From Geobacillus icigianus (lineage in GTDB: Bacteria > Bacillota > Bacilli > Bacillales > Anoxybacillaceae), in contig NZ_JPYA01000138.1 of the NCBI RefSeq assembly GCF_000750005.1, positions 1-25,895 on the forward strand: 25,895 nt of DNA. The letters are read 5' to 3'. Under the pieces are notes generated by a model, which did not search any database, was not told the DNA's origin, and saw nothing but the letters and a program-made list of their open reading frames with translations. A program made the position numbers and the translations under genes. This document shows, piece after piece, positions 12,488 to 21,090 of the stretch. The stretch's first letter is position 1. Each line of letters opens with the position of its first letter.

Positions 12488-13380
12488 CGGTTCGTTTCCT
12501 TTCTCCTCTCGATGTCCCGGTGTGAGACCACCGTTTTGTAGTCAGCCGAAAAATGGCGGGCGATATATTCCGCCAACGCGACCGAGCGATGCTGCCCGCC
12601 GGTGCAACCGATGGCGATCACCAGCTGGCTTTTTCCTTCGCGCTGGTAATACGGCAGCATGAACGCCAATAAGTCAATCAATTTTTCCAAAAATTTTTGC
12701 GTTTCTCCCCATTTCAGCACATAGGACGACACTTCATCATCGAGCCCGGTCTTCGGCCGCATATGTTCAATGTAATGCGGGTTCGGCAAAAAGCGCACAT
12801 CAAACACCAGATCGGCGTCAATCGGCAGGCCGTACTTAAAGCCGAACGACATGACGTTGACCGTAAATCCGGACTGCGCGTGCGTTGAAAACTGGCGGAT
12901 GATTTTCTCCCGCAGCTCGCGCGGCTTGAGCCCGGTCGTATCGTAAATGATTTGCGCCCGCCCTTTAATTTCCTCCAGCAGCCTCCGTTCCAAGCGAATC
13001 CCCTCGAGCGGGGGCTCGTTCGGCGCGAGCGGATGGGTCCGCCGCGTTTCTTTATAGCGCGCGACCAGCGTCGAATCTTGCGCATCCAAAAACAAAATTT
13101 GCGGAACAATCGCCGCTTGTTCAGACAGCTCATCGAGCGCCGCAAACAAATGGTCGAAAAAATCGCGGCTGCGCAAGTCCATCACAAGCGCGACTTTGTT
13201 CATTTTGTTCCCCGATTCCTTCACAAGCTCCAAAAACTTTGGCAATAGCGTCGGCGGCAAATTGTCGACGCAAAAAAAACCGAGGTCTTCAAAGCTTTGA
13301 ATGGCCACCGTTTTCCCCGCCCCGGACATGCCAGTGATAATGACGAGCTGAATCGGCGGCGCTCCCCCGTTTTGTCCCAT
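12484..13380 (-). CDS. rapZ: RNase adapter / nucleotide-binding protein RapZ (YvcJ)
   Basis: P-loop protein; in E. coli RapZ guides RNase E to the GlmZ sRNA, and in B. subtilis YvcJ is a GTP/ATP-hydrolysing protein affecting competence (established for those species). The 298-aa product has Walker A GMSGAGKT (residues 17-24). [18 protein letters not shown] and the Walker B-like [13 protein letters not shown] follow. The C-terminal domain (about 160-298) carries [20 protein letters not shown] and [17 protein letters not shown]. The ATG at 13380 has GAGGAGGTG upstream. It lies 18 bp after yvcI and overlaps yvcK by 4 bp. The sRNA partner known from enterics is not expected here. Confidence 0.97.
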   Translation of the reverse strand: MGQNGGAPPIQLVIITGMSGAGKTVAIQSFEDLGFFCVDNLPPTLLPKFLELVKESGNKMNKVALVMDLRSRDFFDHLFAALDELSEQAAIVPQILFLDAQDSTLVARYKETRRTHPLAPNEPPLEGIRLERRLLEEIKGRAQIIYDTTGLKPRELREKIIRQFSTHAQSGFTVNVMSFGFKYGLPIDADLVFDVRFLPNPHYIEHMRPKTGLDDEVSSYVLKWGETQKFLEKLIDLLAFMLPYYQREGKSQLVIAIGCTGGQHRSVALAEYIARHFSADYKTVVSHRDIERRKETNR

Positions 13381-13398
13381 CTCCGCACCTCCTCTCCG

Positions 13399-13866
13399 TC
13401 AGCTCGGGTCAAGCCGATAGGAAAGCAACTCAAAATCTTCCGTATAGACGAACGTTCCATACAATATCCCATCGCCTTTGACCGCATACTCGACAATATG
13501 ATAATCGCCCGGAGCCATCGGAAGCGACGGGAGCGCTTCGAGTTCATGCCAAGCGAGCGTTCCTTCTTCGGATGAGGCGACGTTTTCCCCGATGAACTCA
13601 TCGGCAAAAAACGTAAACATCATCCACTCTGACACCGTCTCGCTTCCGTTTTTTATCACGATCGTAAATACCCCTTTCAGACGAGGCTGTTTCAAGTAGA
13701 TGCCCGTCTCTTCCCGGTATTCGCGAATGCACGCTTCACGCACCGTCTCGCCCGGCTCCATTTTGCCGCCCGGAGCGGCCCACCAGCCGCGCTTCGGCTT
13801 TTGCAAAAGCAATACGCGACCGTCTTGATACAATATGCAGTTCGTCACCCGTTGCAATTCGTTCAC
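13399..13866 (-). CDS. yvcI: Nudix hydrolase (YvcI-like)
   Basis: Nudix enzymes hydrolyse nucleoside diphosphates linked to another moiety; the substrate of this one is not evident (8-oxo-dGTP-like dinucleotides are a family guess). The 155-aa product has a perfect Nudix box at residues 34-56: Gly34, Glu40, then REYREETGI at 48-56. It is preceded by GWWAAPGG. The start is uncertain. GTG at 13866 gives MNELQRVTNC, which lines up with the family start but has a poor Shine-Dalgarno. TTG at 13857 (third codon downstream) has GAGGTGA 6 nt upstream and would remove three residues. It is the first gene of the yvcI-rapZ-yvcK-whiA-crh unit. Confidence 0.93.
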   Translation of the reverse strand: MNELQRVTNCILYQDGRVLLLQKPKRGWWAAPGGKMEPGETVREACIREYREETGIYLKQPRLKGVFTIVIKNGSETVSEWMMFTFFADEFIGENVASSEEGTLAWHELEALPSLPMAPGDYHIVEYAVKGDGILYGTFVYTEDFELLSYRLDPS

Positions 13867-13908
13867 CTCAACTATGAGCCAACCCTTTGTCTAGTCGTTG
13901 CTATTTTC

Positions 13909-13938
13909 ATTTTACCATAAATAGTTAAGCGTCTCCAA
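13909..13938 (-). promoter_or_regulatory. Probable promoter of yvcI-rapZ-yvcK-whiA-crh
   Basis: On the minus strand, TTGGAG (13938-13933), an 18-bp spacer and TAAAAT (13914-13909), with TG of an extended -10 (TGGTAAAAT). The predicted start is about 36 nt before the yvcI GTG. The -35 is moderate. Confidence 0.6.
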
Positions 13939-13949
13939 TCGCGAAATGG

Positions 13950-14008
13950 TTGGAAACGAAAGCCGCCGGGAAACAGCGACGAGCGGGCGGCTAACCTCGT
14001 TTCTCCAA
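13950..14008. repeat. Long imperfect inverted repeat between trxB and yvcI
   Basis: TTGGAAACGA (13950-13959) and TCGTTTCTCCAA (13997-14008) form the outer arms. AGCCGCC (13961-13967) and GGCGGCT (13986-13992) form a perfect inner stem around an 18-nt loop. It lies just upstream of the yvcI promoter. No U-tract follows on either strand. The remaining bases 14009-14121 hold nothing I can support. Confidence 0.55.
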
Positions 14009-14121
14009 TAGAAAAAGCTCTGCCGCATCGGCATCGCCTTTCACACGCTCCCCCATTGCTCAAGAGAAGCAACCGTTTTTCACCGGCCTTCTCGGCACTT
14101 CGTCAACAAGGCGGACGTACA

Positions 14122-14150
14122 AAAAAGAGGCGCGGACAGACGCCCGCGCC
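14122..14150 (-). terminator. Terminator downstream of trxB
   Basis: On the minus strand, GGCGCGG (14150-14144) pairs with CCGCGCC (14135-14129) around an 8-nt loop. TCTTTTTT (14128-14121) follows. It lies about 120 nt after the trxB stop; no gene is seen in that interval. Confidence 0.88.
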
Positions 14151-14272
14151 AACAGCAAGAATCTATATAAAAGGGGGTCAATTACTTACTTATAGCATAC
14201 GACAACTGTGTTGCATTCGTGTTACAGCTGGGTTAAATCCCCATTACGGTTTTGTTGCGATTTCATGACCGG

Positions 14273-15305
<1,033 letters not shown>

Positions 15306-15315
15306 CATAACGAGG

Positions 15316-15463
15316 CGTTTTCCGCGCAAATCCCGTCGGCGAGCGGCGGAGTTCCTCCTCAGGTGGAAGGCAAAATGTTGCCCGTGGAACGTTTTCGTCA
15401 AAATCCCTCGCCGGCACGCGGTGATGTTCATCCTCAAACAGAGGGCGACCGCTGCCCATGGAA
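15316..15463. repeat. Two diverged 74-bp tandem repeats between yvcD and trxB
   Basis: Unit 1 is 15316-15389 and unit 2 is 15390-15463; both are 74 bp. Both begin CGTTTTC, share (C)AAATCCC, GTTC-TCCTCA (15351 and 15426) and TGCCC-TGGAA at the end. A third partial start, CGTTTCCTCG, follows at 15464. The period is not a multiple of three, and similarity is kept in nucleotides rather than in one reading frame, so this is probably non-coding. Confidence 0.65.
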
Positions 15464-15546
15464 CGTTTCCTCGCCCGCCCTCGCTCTTTGAAAGGGCTTC
15501 GAACGACCGCTGCATTAGCGAAAGCCTGTTTGACGGCCATCGCCGT

Positions 15547-17019
15547 TTATGGATCAAAACGGCGCGCTTTTCGCACGTATTTTTGCACTGTAGCCACCGA
15601 AAGACGGTATTTGGCGGCCATTCCTTTTTGCGTCACGCGCTCGCCTCGCTGACGGCGCCAAAGGTATTCCAACGCCGCCGCCCACGCTGCGCCGTTCGCA
15701 AACGGTTCATCTTGCGCCGACAAGCGGATCGCCATCGCAAAGGCGAAGCGACCGATCGCTTCTTTTTCCTCATTATGCGCCGAAAGCGCATCAATCATGC
15801 GACCGATGTTCACCGCCCGCATGGCGGGACCGTCAGCGCGGCCAAATAGAAAATAGTCGGCAAACGGGCGCAACCGCGGGTCCGATGGAAGCAAGCGACT
15901 GATCGCCAACGCCAGTTCCGCTTTTCCTGCCTGCGGCGAACGGCTGAACAAATACAGCCCGTACAACTGGTCGGCCAATTCTTCTGTCTCAAGCCAGCGG
16001 ACGATGCGCACAAGCGTCTCGTCGCCAAACGTACGCTCCATCCAAGGCCCTTCCCCACGCTTTTCCGGATGCAGCGCGGCAAAACGCTCCCACACTTGGC
16101 GGGCGAGCGGCTCATGGCCAGTATGATAGGCCGCGTAAGCCAGCCAATAGTAAAACGGCCCATCGGCCTCAAATCCGCATTTGTACAAGCGGTGCAGCCA
16201 ACGAAACGCCACATCAAAACGCCCGACTAATGCCATGGTGGCGCCCAGCTTGTATTGATGTTCGCGAAAAAGCGGATACAAACCGGCCAACGTGTCGCCG
16301 AGCGCTGCCGTCTGCTGCTCATCGCGCAGATAATGGGCAAACACAAGCGCGTTGCAAAGTGCATGCAAATTGCCGGGATCGTGCGCCAACACTTCCTCCA
16401 ATTGGCGCTGCGCCCGCTCCACATCGCCGCTGTAAAAATAGGCGAGCGCCAAATTGTTGTGCGCCGGCCAAAATTCCGGGCGGCAGGCGATGATCGCCTT
16501 CAGCGTCTCGATCGCCTCCGCAAATTCGCCTTGCTCCAGCAAATAGCGAGCCCGCTCCTGCCAAGCCATGACCTGCTCCTGCTCCTCTGTCATCTCTTGA
16601 ACGTCAAACTTGACCAGCTCAAGCAAGTCAGCGGCATCGTCGGCAAACTCGCCGTCCGGTTCATGCGTCAAATAGTGTTCGGCATATTGCCGCGCCTCTT
16701 GGAACAAGCCAAGACAGGCGAAATTGTTGGCCAAAAAGTAAAAACAGTCGTACATCGTTTCATCCAAATCATGGATGATGGCAAACAGCCATTGATTGGA
16801 ACTTTGGTATTCGCCGAGTTCCGACAGGACAAGAGCGAGCTGCAGAACGAACGAAGCGTCCCGTCCATCAAGACGGACGGCACGCTCCAAATATTTTTTG
16901 GCTTTGTATAAATCGCCTCGATCGTACGCTTTCATGCCTTTTTTAAAAAAATACTCCCCGCTCTGAATGAACGGCACAATCGTCGATTTTCTTGATGGTT
17001 GCTTCAGTCGTTTTCCCAT
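15547..17019 (-). CDS. yvcD: TPR-repeat protein (YvcD-like)
   Basis: A 490-aa protein built of tetratricopeptide-like helical pairs; function unknown. Visible repeats include GMKAYDRGDLYKAKKYLERA (about residues 28-47), LLEQGEFAEAIETLKAIIAC with the following NNLALAYFYSGDVERAQRQL (about 160-210), and LARQVWERFAALHPEK further on. The last 40 residues (VTQKGMAAKYRLSVATVQKYVRKARRF) look like a helix-turn-helix, which would suggest nucleic-acid binding (inference). No signal peptide or membrane segment is seen. I chose the ATG at 17019, which has GGAGG 5 nt upstream; an upstream TTG at 17040 is unlikely. The gene lies between hisIE and trxB, as yvcD does in B. subtilis. Confidence 0.92.
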   Translation of the reverse strand: MGKRLKQPSRKSTIVPFIQSGEYFFKKGMKAYDRGDLYKAKKYLERAVRLDGRDASFVLQLALVLSELGEYQSSNQWLFAIIHDLDETMYDCFYFLANNFACLGLFQEARQYAEHYLTHEPDGEFADDAADLLELVKFDVQEMTEEQEQVMAWQERARYLLEQGEFAEAIETLKAIIACRPEFWPAHNNLALAYFYSGDVERAQRQLEEVLAHDPGNLHALCNALVFAHYLRDEQQTAALGDTLAGLYPLFREHQYKLGATMALVGRFDVAFRWLHRLYKCGFEADGPFYYWLAYAAYHTGHEPLARQVWERFAALHPEKRGEGPWMERTFGDETLVRIVRWLETEELADQLYGLYLFSRSPQAGKAELALAISRLLPSDPRLRPFADYFLFGRADGPAMRAVNIGRMIDALSAHNEEKEAIGRFAFAMAIRLSAQDEPFANGAAWAAALEYLWRRQRGERVTQKGMAAKYRLSVATVQKYVRKARRFDP

Positions 17020-17055
17020 TCTATCCTCCGTTGTTCGCAAACTTCATCGAACAAC

Positions 17056-17086
17056 AGTATACCATATGAACAGTGAAAATAAGCAA
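17056..17086 (-). promoter_or_regulatory. Probable promoter of yvcD
   Basis: On the minus strand, TATACT (17061-17056) preceded by TGG, an extended -10. The best -35, TTGCTT (17086-17081), is 19 bp away, so recognition would rely on the extended -10. The predicted start is about 30 nt before the yvcD ATG. Confidence 0.5.
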
Positions 17087-17169
17087 GAAACTTCCGGATT
17101 CATCGCCTGCTTCTTGACAGTCGGCGCAACAGAAACAAGCGCGATTTTTAGGCCGGCTTGGCCGCTCGC

Positions 17170-17820
17170 CTATGCCTTTTTCGTCTCTTTGCTTGTTTTT
17201 TGCGCATGCCGCTCAGCAAGCGTCTCCAGCACCGCGTCAAGCGGCAGTTTTTGCTCGCGCAACAGCACAAGCAAATGGTACAACAAATCGGCCGCTTCCC
17301 ATTTCAGCTCCTCGTGGCTTCGGTTTTTCGCCGCGATGATCACTTCGGCCGCTTCTTCGCCGACCTTTTTCAAAATTTTATCGACGCCTTTTTCAAACAA
17401 ATACGTCGTATACGCTCCTTCCGGCCGTTCGTCGTCGCGCTGGGCGATGATTTGTTCCAGCTCATGCAAAATCGCGAACCGGTCGGCCGCCGGCGTGCGC
17501 GCTGCGCCGTCAAGCGCACGGGAAAAGCATGAATACGTCCCCGTGTGGCACGCCGGACCCGCCGGTTCCACCAACACGAGGAGCGTGTCGGCGTCGCAGT
17601 CGTAGCGGATGTCGACCACCCGCTGCACGTTTCCGGACGTCGCCCCTTTATGCCACAGCGCTTGGCGCGAGCGGCTGTAAAACCACGTTTCCCCCGTCGC
17701 GAGCGTTTTTTCGAGCGACTCTTTGTTCATATAGGCGAGCATGAGCACTTCTTTGCTTTGCGCGTCTTGAACGATGGCGGGCACCAGCCCGTTGTCGTCA
17801 AAGCGAATGTCGGCTGTCAT
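17170..17820 (-). CDS. hisI: Bifunctional phosphoribosyl-AMP cyclohydrolase / phosphoribosyl-ATP pyrophosphatase
   Basis: HisIE fusion carrying out steps 2 and 3 of histidine synthesis. The HisI domain (residues 1-105) has the Mg ligands Asp74/76/78 in YDCDADTL and the Zn cysteines Cys75, Cys91 and Cys98. The HisE domain (about 115-216) has [20 protein letters not shown] and [14 protein letters not shown], the MazG-like helices. The length of 216 aa fits the fused family. The ATG at 17820 overlaps the hisF stop as ATGA; the frame is open upstream to 17940, but that part lies over hisF and is not homologous. It is the last his gene. No convincing terminator follows before yvcD. Confidence 0.97.
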   Translation of the reverse strand: MTADIRFDDNGLVPAIVQDAQSKEVLMLAYMNKESLEKTLATGETWFYSRSRQALWHKGATSGNVQRVVDIRYDCDADTLLVLVEPAGPACHTGTYSCFSRALDGAARTPAADRFAILHELEQIIAQRDDERPEGAYTTYLFEKGVDKILKKVGEEAAEVIIAAKNRSHEELKWEAADLLYHLLVLLREQKLPLDAVLETLAERHAQKTSKETKKA

Positions 17821-18575
17821 CGCACGTTCACCCCTCTTTCTTTCAAGTACGCCTTCACTTGACCAACCGATGTTTCTTTGTAATGGAAAATCGACGCCGC
17901 CAGCGCCGCGTCCGCTTTTCCTTTTTCGAACGCTTCCCAAAAATGCTCGGCCTTGCCGGCGCCGCCCGAGGCGATGACCGGAACCGGGACCGCTTCGCTC
18001 ACCCGCCGCGTCAACTCGAGGTCAAAGCCGTTTTTCCCGCCGTCGGCATCCATGCTCGTCAGCAAAATCTCCCCAGCGCCAAGGCGCACCGCTTCGTTCG
18101 CCCAAGCGACGACTTCCCATTCTGTTGCGTTGCGGCCGCCGTGCGTATAAACGCGCCAAGAACCGAGCGCCTGGTCGTACTTTGCATCAATGGCGACGAC
18201 GATGCATTGCGAGCCGAAAAAGTCCGCCCCTTCGGTGATCAAAGCGGGATGGAGCACCGCGGCCGTGTTGAGCGACACTTTGTCCGCCCCGGCGCGCAAC
18301 ATGCGCTTCATGTCATCAAGCGAATGAATGCCGCCCCCGACCGTAAACGGAATGGCGAGCTGGGCGGCAACGCGCTCGACGACATCGACCATCGTTTTCC
18401 GCCCTTCGTGCGAGGCGGAAATGTCCAAAAACACGAGCTCGTCCGCTCCTTGCTCATCGTACGCCTTCGCCAGCTCGACCGGGTCGCCGGCATCGCGCAG
18501 CTGGACAAACTGCACCCCTTTGACAACGCGGCCGTCTTTTACGTCCAAGCACGGGATGATGCGCTTCGTAATCAC
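17817..18575 (-). CDS. hisF: Imidazole glycerol phosphate synthase, cyclase subunit
   Basis: Uses ammonia from HisH to close the imidazole ring of IGP, releasing AICAR. The 252-aa beta/alpha barrel starts [20 protein letters not shown]. The two catalytic aspartates are Asp11 and Asp130 (VVAIDAKYD). Phosphate loops [11 protein letters not shown] and [12 protein letters not shown] are both present. The start codon is GTG at 18575, overlapping the hisA stop as GTGA; GAAGGCGG lies upstream. It overlaps hisI by 4 bp. Confidence 0.97.
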   Translation of the reverse strand: MITKRIIPCLDVKDGRVVKGVQFVQLRDAGDPVELAKAYDEQGADELVFLDISASHEGRKTMVDVVERVAAQLAIPFTVGGGIHSLDDMKRMLRAGADKVSLNTAAVLHPALITEGADFFGSQCIVVAIDAKYDQALGSWRVYTHGGRNATEWEVVAWANEAVRLGAGEILLTSMDADGGKNGFDLELTRRVSEAVPVPVIASGGAGKAEHFWEAFEKGKADAALAASIFHYKETSVGQVKAYLKERGVNVR

Positions 18576-19309
18576 CGCTCGTTCACCGCCTTCAGCGCTT
18601 CCGCGAGCGTAAATTGATTGGTGTACAGCGCCTTGCCGACGATCGCCCCGCCGATGCCTTGACCGGCGTATTCGCGAAGCGCGCGCAAATCGTCGAGCGA
18701 GCGCACGCCGCCGGAGGCAATCACTTCTTTTCCCGTCGCCTCCGCCAGCCGGACCGCCGCAGCGATGTTGGGCCCCGACAGTGTGCCGTCGGTGGCAATA
18801 TCGGTGAAAATAAACGTCTCCGCCCCCGCCTCGGCAAGCATCCTTCCGAGCTCTTCCGCTTTCACGTTCGATGTTTGCACCCAGCCGTCCGTCGCCACGA
18901 AACCGTCGCGGGCGTCGATGCCGATGGCGATCCGGCGGCCGTATTTTTTCAACATCTCTTTCACAAACGGCGGGTCGGCAATGGCCGCGCTTCCTAAAAT
19001 GACACGGGCGACGCCGCGCTCCAAATAGTAGGCGACATCATCCTCGGTGCGAATGCCGCCGCCGACTTGGACGTTCACTGGAAATCGGCGGGCCGCTTCA
19101 ATGACAAACCGGTCGTTGACGCGCCGCCCTTCTTTCGCCCCATCTAAATCGACCATATGAATCCACTCCGCCCCTTGGGCGGCGAACTGTTCGGCCATCG
19201 CGACCGGCGAATCGCCGTACACCGTCTCTTTATTGTAATCGCCTTGCAGCAGGCGGACGCATTTATCGCCGCGCATATCGATCGCCGGATAAATCGTAAA
19301 CGATGCCAT
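18572..19309 (-). CDS. hisA: ProFAR isomerase (1-(5-phosphoribosyl)-5-[(5-phosphoribosylamino)methylideneamino]imidazole-4-carboxamide isomerase)
   Basis: Amadori rearrangement of ProFAR to PRFAR, step 4 of the pathway. The 245-aa half-barrel-duplicated TIM barrel has catalytic Asp11 in [19 protein letters not shown] and Asp132 in [15 protein letters not shown]. Phosphate motifs [12 protein letters not shown] and [13 protein letters not shown] are present. The ATG at 19309 shares one base with the hisH stop (TGATG), so translation is probably coupled. Confidence 0.97.
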   Translation of the reverse strand: MASFTIYPAIDMRGDKCVRLLQGDYNKETVYGDSPVAMAEQFAAQGAEWIHMVDLDGAKEGRRVNDRFVIEAARRFPVNVQVGGGIRTEDDVAYYLERGVARVILGSAAIADPPFVKEMLKKYGRRIAIGIDARDGFVATDGWVQTSNVKAEELGRMLAEAGAETFIFTDIATDGTLSGPNIAAAVRLAEATGKEVIASGGVRSLDDLRALREYAGQGIGGAIVGKALYTNQFTLAEALKAVNER

Positions 19310-19950
19310 CAGCCATTCCCCCTTCCTGTGGCGATGCCGACATAGTTGCGCAAGATGTGCATGCCGACCGCGCCGCTTTTTTCCGGGTGAAACTGTGTGC
19401 CAAACACGTGGCCGCGCCCAACGACCGCCGGGACGTCGACATCGTATTCGCTGCTGGCGAGCACGACCTCTTCGTCGCCCGGGACGACGTAATACGAATG
19501 GACAAAATACACATGCCCTTCCTCGACACCATCAAGAAGCGGCGATGGACGATGAAAGCGAAGCTGATTCCAGCCCATGTGCGGCACTTTGTACGGCTCG
19601 CCGTCGTCCGTCACGCCCGGAAAGCGGACGACGCGGCCGCGAAGCAGCCCGAGCCCTTTTGTCGGCCCGTTTTCCTCGCTTTCGTCAAACAACAACTGCA
19701 TCCCTAAACAAATGCCGAGCAACGGCGTGCCGTTTTCAGCCGACGCGCGGATGAAATCGGCCAGCCCGGTTTCACGCAAAATGTGCATCGCATCGCGGAA
19801 CGAGCCGACGCCGGGCAAAATGAGCCCGCACGCCTGCGCTAGCTCCTCGTTGTCACCGCTCACGATATACGGACAGCCGAGCCGCTCGAGCGCTTTGCTG
19901 ACGCTGTATAAGTTGCCCATGCCATAGTCGATGATCCCGATCATCGTCAT
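19309..19950 (-). CDS. hisH: Imidazole glycerol phosphate synthase, glutaminase subunit
   Basis: Class I glutamine amidotransferase that feeds ammonia to HisF. The 213-aa product has the triad Cys81 ([12 protein letters not shown]), His188 and Glu190 ([11 protein letters not shown]), and the oxyanion region [11 protein letters not shown]. The ATG at 19950 has AAAGGA 5 nt upstream; a second ATG at 19944 is less well spaced. Unlike its neighbours it does not abut the preceding gene. The hisB stop lies 552 bp upstream, with a tandem repeat array between, so ribosomes cannot simply pass from hisB to hisH. Confidence 0.97.
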   Translation of the reverse strand: MTMIGIIDYGMGNLYSVSKALERLGCPYIVSGDNEELAQACGLILPGVGSFRDAMHILRETGLADFIRASAENGTPLLGICLGMQLLFDESEENGPTKGLGLLRGRVVRFPGVTDDGEPYKVPHMGWNQLRFHRPSPLLDGVEEGHVYFVHSYYVVPGDEEVVLASSEYDVDVPAVVGRGHVFGTQFHPEKSGAVGMHILRNYVGIATGRGNG

Positions 19951-20053
19951 CCCATTCCTTTCTTCGCTGATCCATGCCCATCCCCTTGTTCAATAACGGT
20001 ATGGCGGCATCCTTTTTACGGCGCTCCTTTCATGCGCAAACCTCTCCTTGGCA
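19951..20053. other. Spacer between the repeat array and hisH
   Basis: About 100 bp without a supported gene. The minus strand holds a tiny frame, ATG AAA GGA GCG CCG TAA (20034-20017), behind AAGGAGAGG. It also holds a six-codon frame starting at 20007 behind AAAAAGG. These may be chance, but both have ribosome-binding-like sequences ahead of hisH. Confidence 0.35.
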
Positions 20054-20498
20054 TCCGGTCGCCTTCCCTGCACCCGCGGAGCTTTTCCCATAGGAAGCGC
20101 CGCCTCGATCCGGACACCTTCCCTGCGCTCGCGAAGCTTTCCCCACAGGAAGCGCCGCCCTCGATTCGGACGCCTTCCCTGCACCCGCGGAGCTTTTCCC
20201 ATAGGAAGCGCCGCCTCGATCCGGACACCTTCCCTGCGCTCGCGAAGCTTTCCCCACAGGAGCGCCGCCTCGATCCGGATGCCTTCCCTGCGCTCGCGAA
20301 ACCTTTCCCCACGGGGAGCGCCCCCTCGATCCGGTCGCCTTCCCTGCATCCGTGGAACTTTTCCCCACAGGAAACGCCGCCCTCGATCCGGATGCCTTCC
20401 CTGCGCTCGCGAAACCTTTCCCCACGGGGAGCGCCGCCTCGATCCGGACGCCTTCCCTGCGCTCGCGAAGCTTTCCCCGCAGGAAGCGCCGCCTTCGA
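20054..20498. repeat. Tandem array of eight 54-57 bp units between hisB and hisH
   Basis: Eight contiguous head-to-tail units, each starting (plus strand) TCCGG/TTCGG, then the CCTTCCCTGC core, and ending GCC-CTCGA or TTCGA. Lengths in order are 55, 56, 55, 54, 56, 57, 56, 56. Two unit types alternate. Type A has CACCCGCGGAGC or CATCCGTGGAAC (units 1, 3, 6). Type B has GCTCGCGAAGC or GCTCGCGAAACC (units 2, 4, 5, 7, 8). Units 1-2 and 3-4 are nearly identical dimers of about 110 bp. Every unit keeps a small hairpin of the TTCC-loop-GGAA kind. The array ends 4 bp after the hisB stop. Lengths that are not multiples of three argue against a coding role. Confidence 0.95.
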
Positions 20499-20502
20499 TC
20501 GG

Positions 20503-21090
20503 TTAGAGCATCCCTTTCGTCGATGGGACGCCTTTGACGCGCGGGTCGACCATCGTCGCTTCATCGAGCGCCCGTCCGAGCGCTTTAAACACCGCTTCGA
20601 TCATATGGTGGGTATTGCGCCCGTAATGAACGATGACATGCAAGTTCATCCGCGCCTCTAGCGCCAGCTTCCATAAAAACTCATGCACAAGCTCGACATC
20701 GAACGTGCCGACTTTCGCCGCCGGAAATTCGCCGCGAAATTCCAAATGCGGGCGGTTGCTTAGATCAATCACGACTTGTGCCAGCGCATCGTCCATCGGC
20801 ACAAACGCGTGGCCGTACCGCTTGATTCCTTTTTTGTCGCCGAGCGCTTCTTTGATCGCCTGTCCGAGGCAAATGCCGATATCTTCGGTCGTATGGTGAT
20901 CGTCAATATGCGTATCGCCTTTCGCGTCAACAAACAAGTCAAACTGGCCGTGTTTCGCAAACAAATCAAGCATATGGGTCAAAAACGGCACGCCGGTCTC
21001 GAGCTCCGTCTTCCCTTCACCGTCTAGCGAAAACGTCAGCTGAATGCTTGTCTCCTTCGTCGTTCTTGCGATCGTCGCCTCTCTCGCCAT
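20503..21090 (-). CDS. hisB: Imidazoleglycerol-phosphate dehydratase
   Basis: Mn-dependent dehydration of IGP to imidazole acetol phosphate, step 6 of the pathway; a 24-mer in known structures. The 195-aa monofunctional form (no phosphatase domain) has the two metal motifs DDHHTTED (residues 63-70) and [12 protein letters not shown] (155-166). [20 protein letters not shown] lies between. The ATG at 21090 shares one base with the hisD stop (TAATG), with AGAGGGGAAC upstream. The stop is followed 4 bp later by the tandem repeat array. Confidence 0.97.
   Translation of the reverse strand: MAREATIARTTKETSIQLTFSLDGEGKTELETGVPFLTHMLDLFAKHGQFDLFVDAKGDTHIDDHHTTEDIGICLGQAIKEALGDKKGIKRYGHAFVPMDDALAQVVIDLSNRPHLEFRGEFPAAKVGTFDVELVHEFLWKLALEARMNLHVIVHYGRNTHHMIEAVFKALGRALDEATMVDPRVKGVPSTKGML

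Noticed and set aside
17140..17169. Terminator after hisI
   Set aside because: The possible CGGC-CAA-GCCG stem is very short and followed by GCCTAAAAA rather than a T-tract.
20054..20498. CRISPR array
   Set aside because: Units are contiguous and wholly similar, with no unique spacers between short identical repeats and no cas genes.
20016..20564. Long minus-strand open frames across the repeat array giving Arg/Gly-rich repetitive proteins
   Set aside because: All three frames read through similarly repetitive peptides, unit lengths vary from 54 to 57 bp so the frame drifts, and there is no consistent start with a ribosome-binding site. This is GC-rich repeat DNA.
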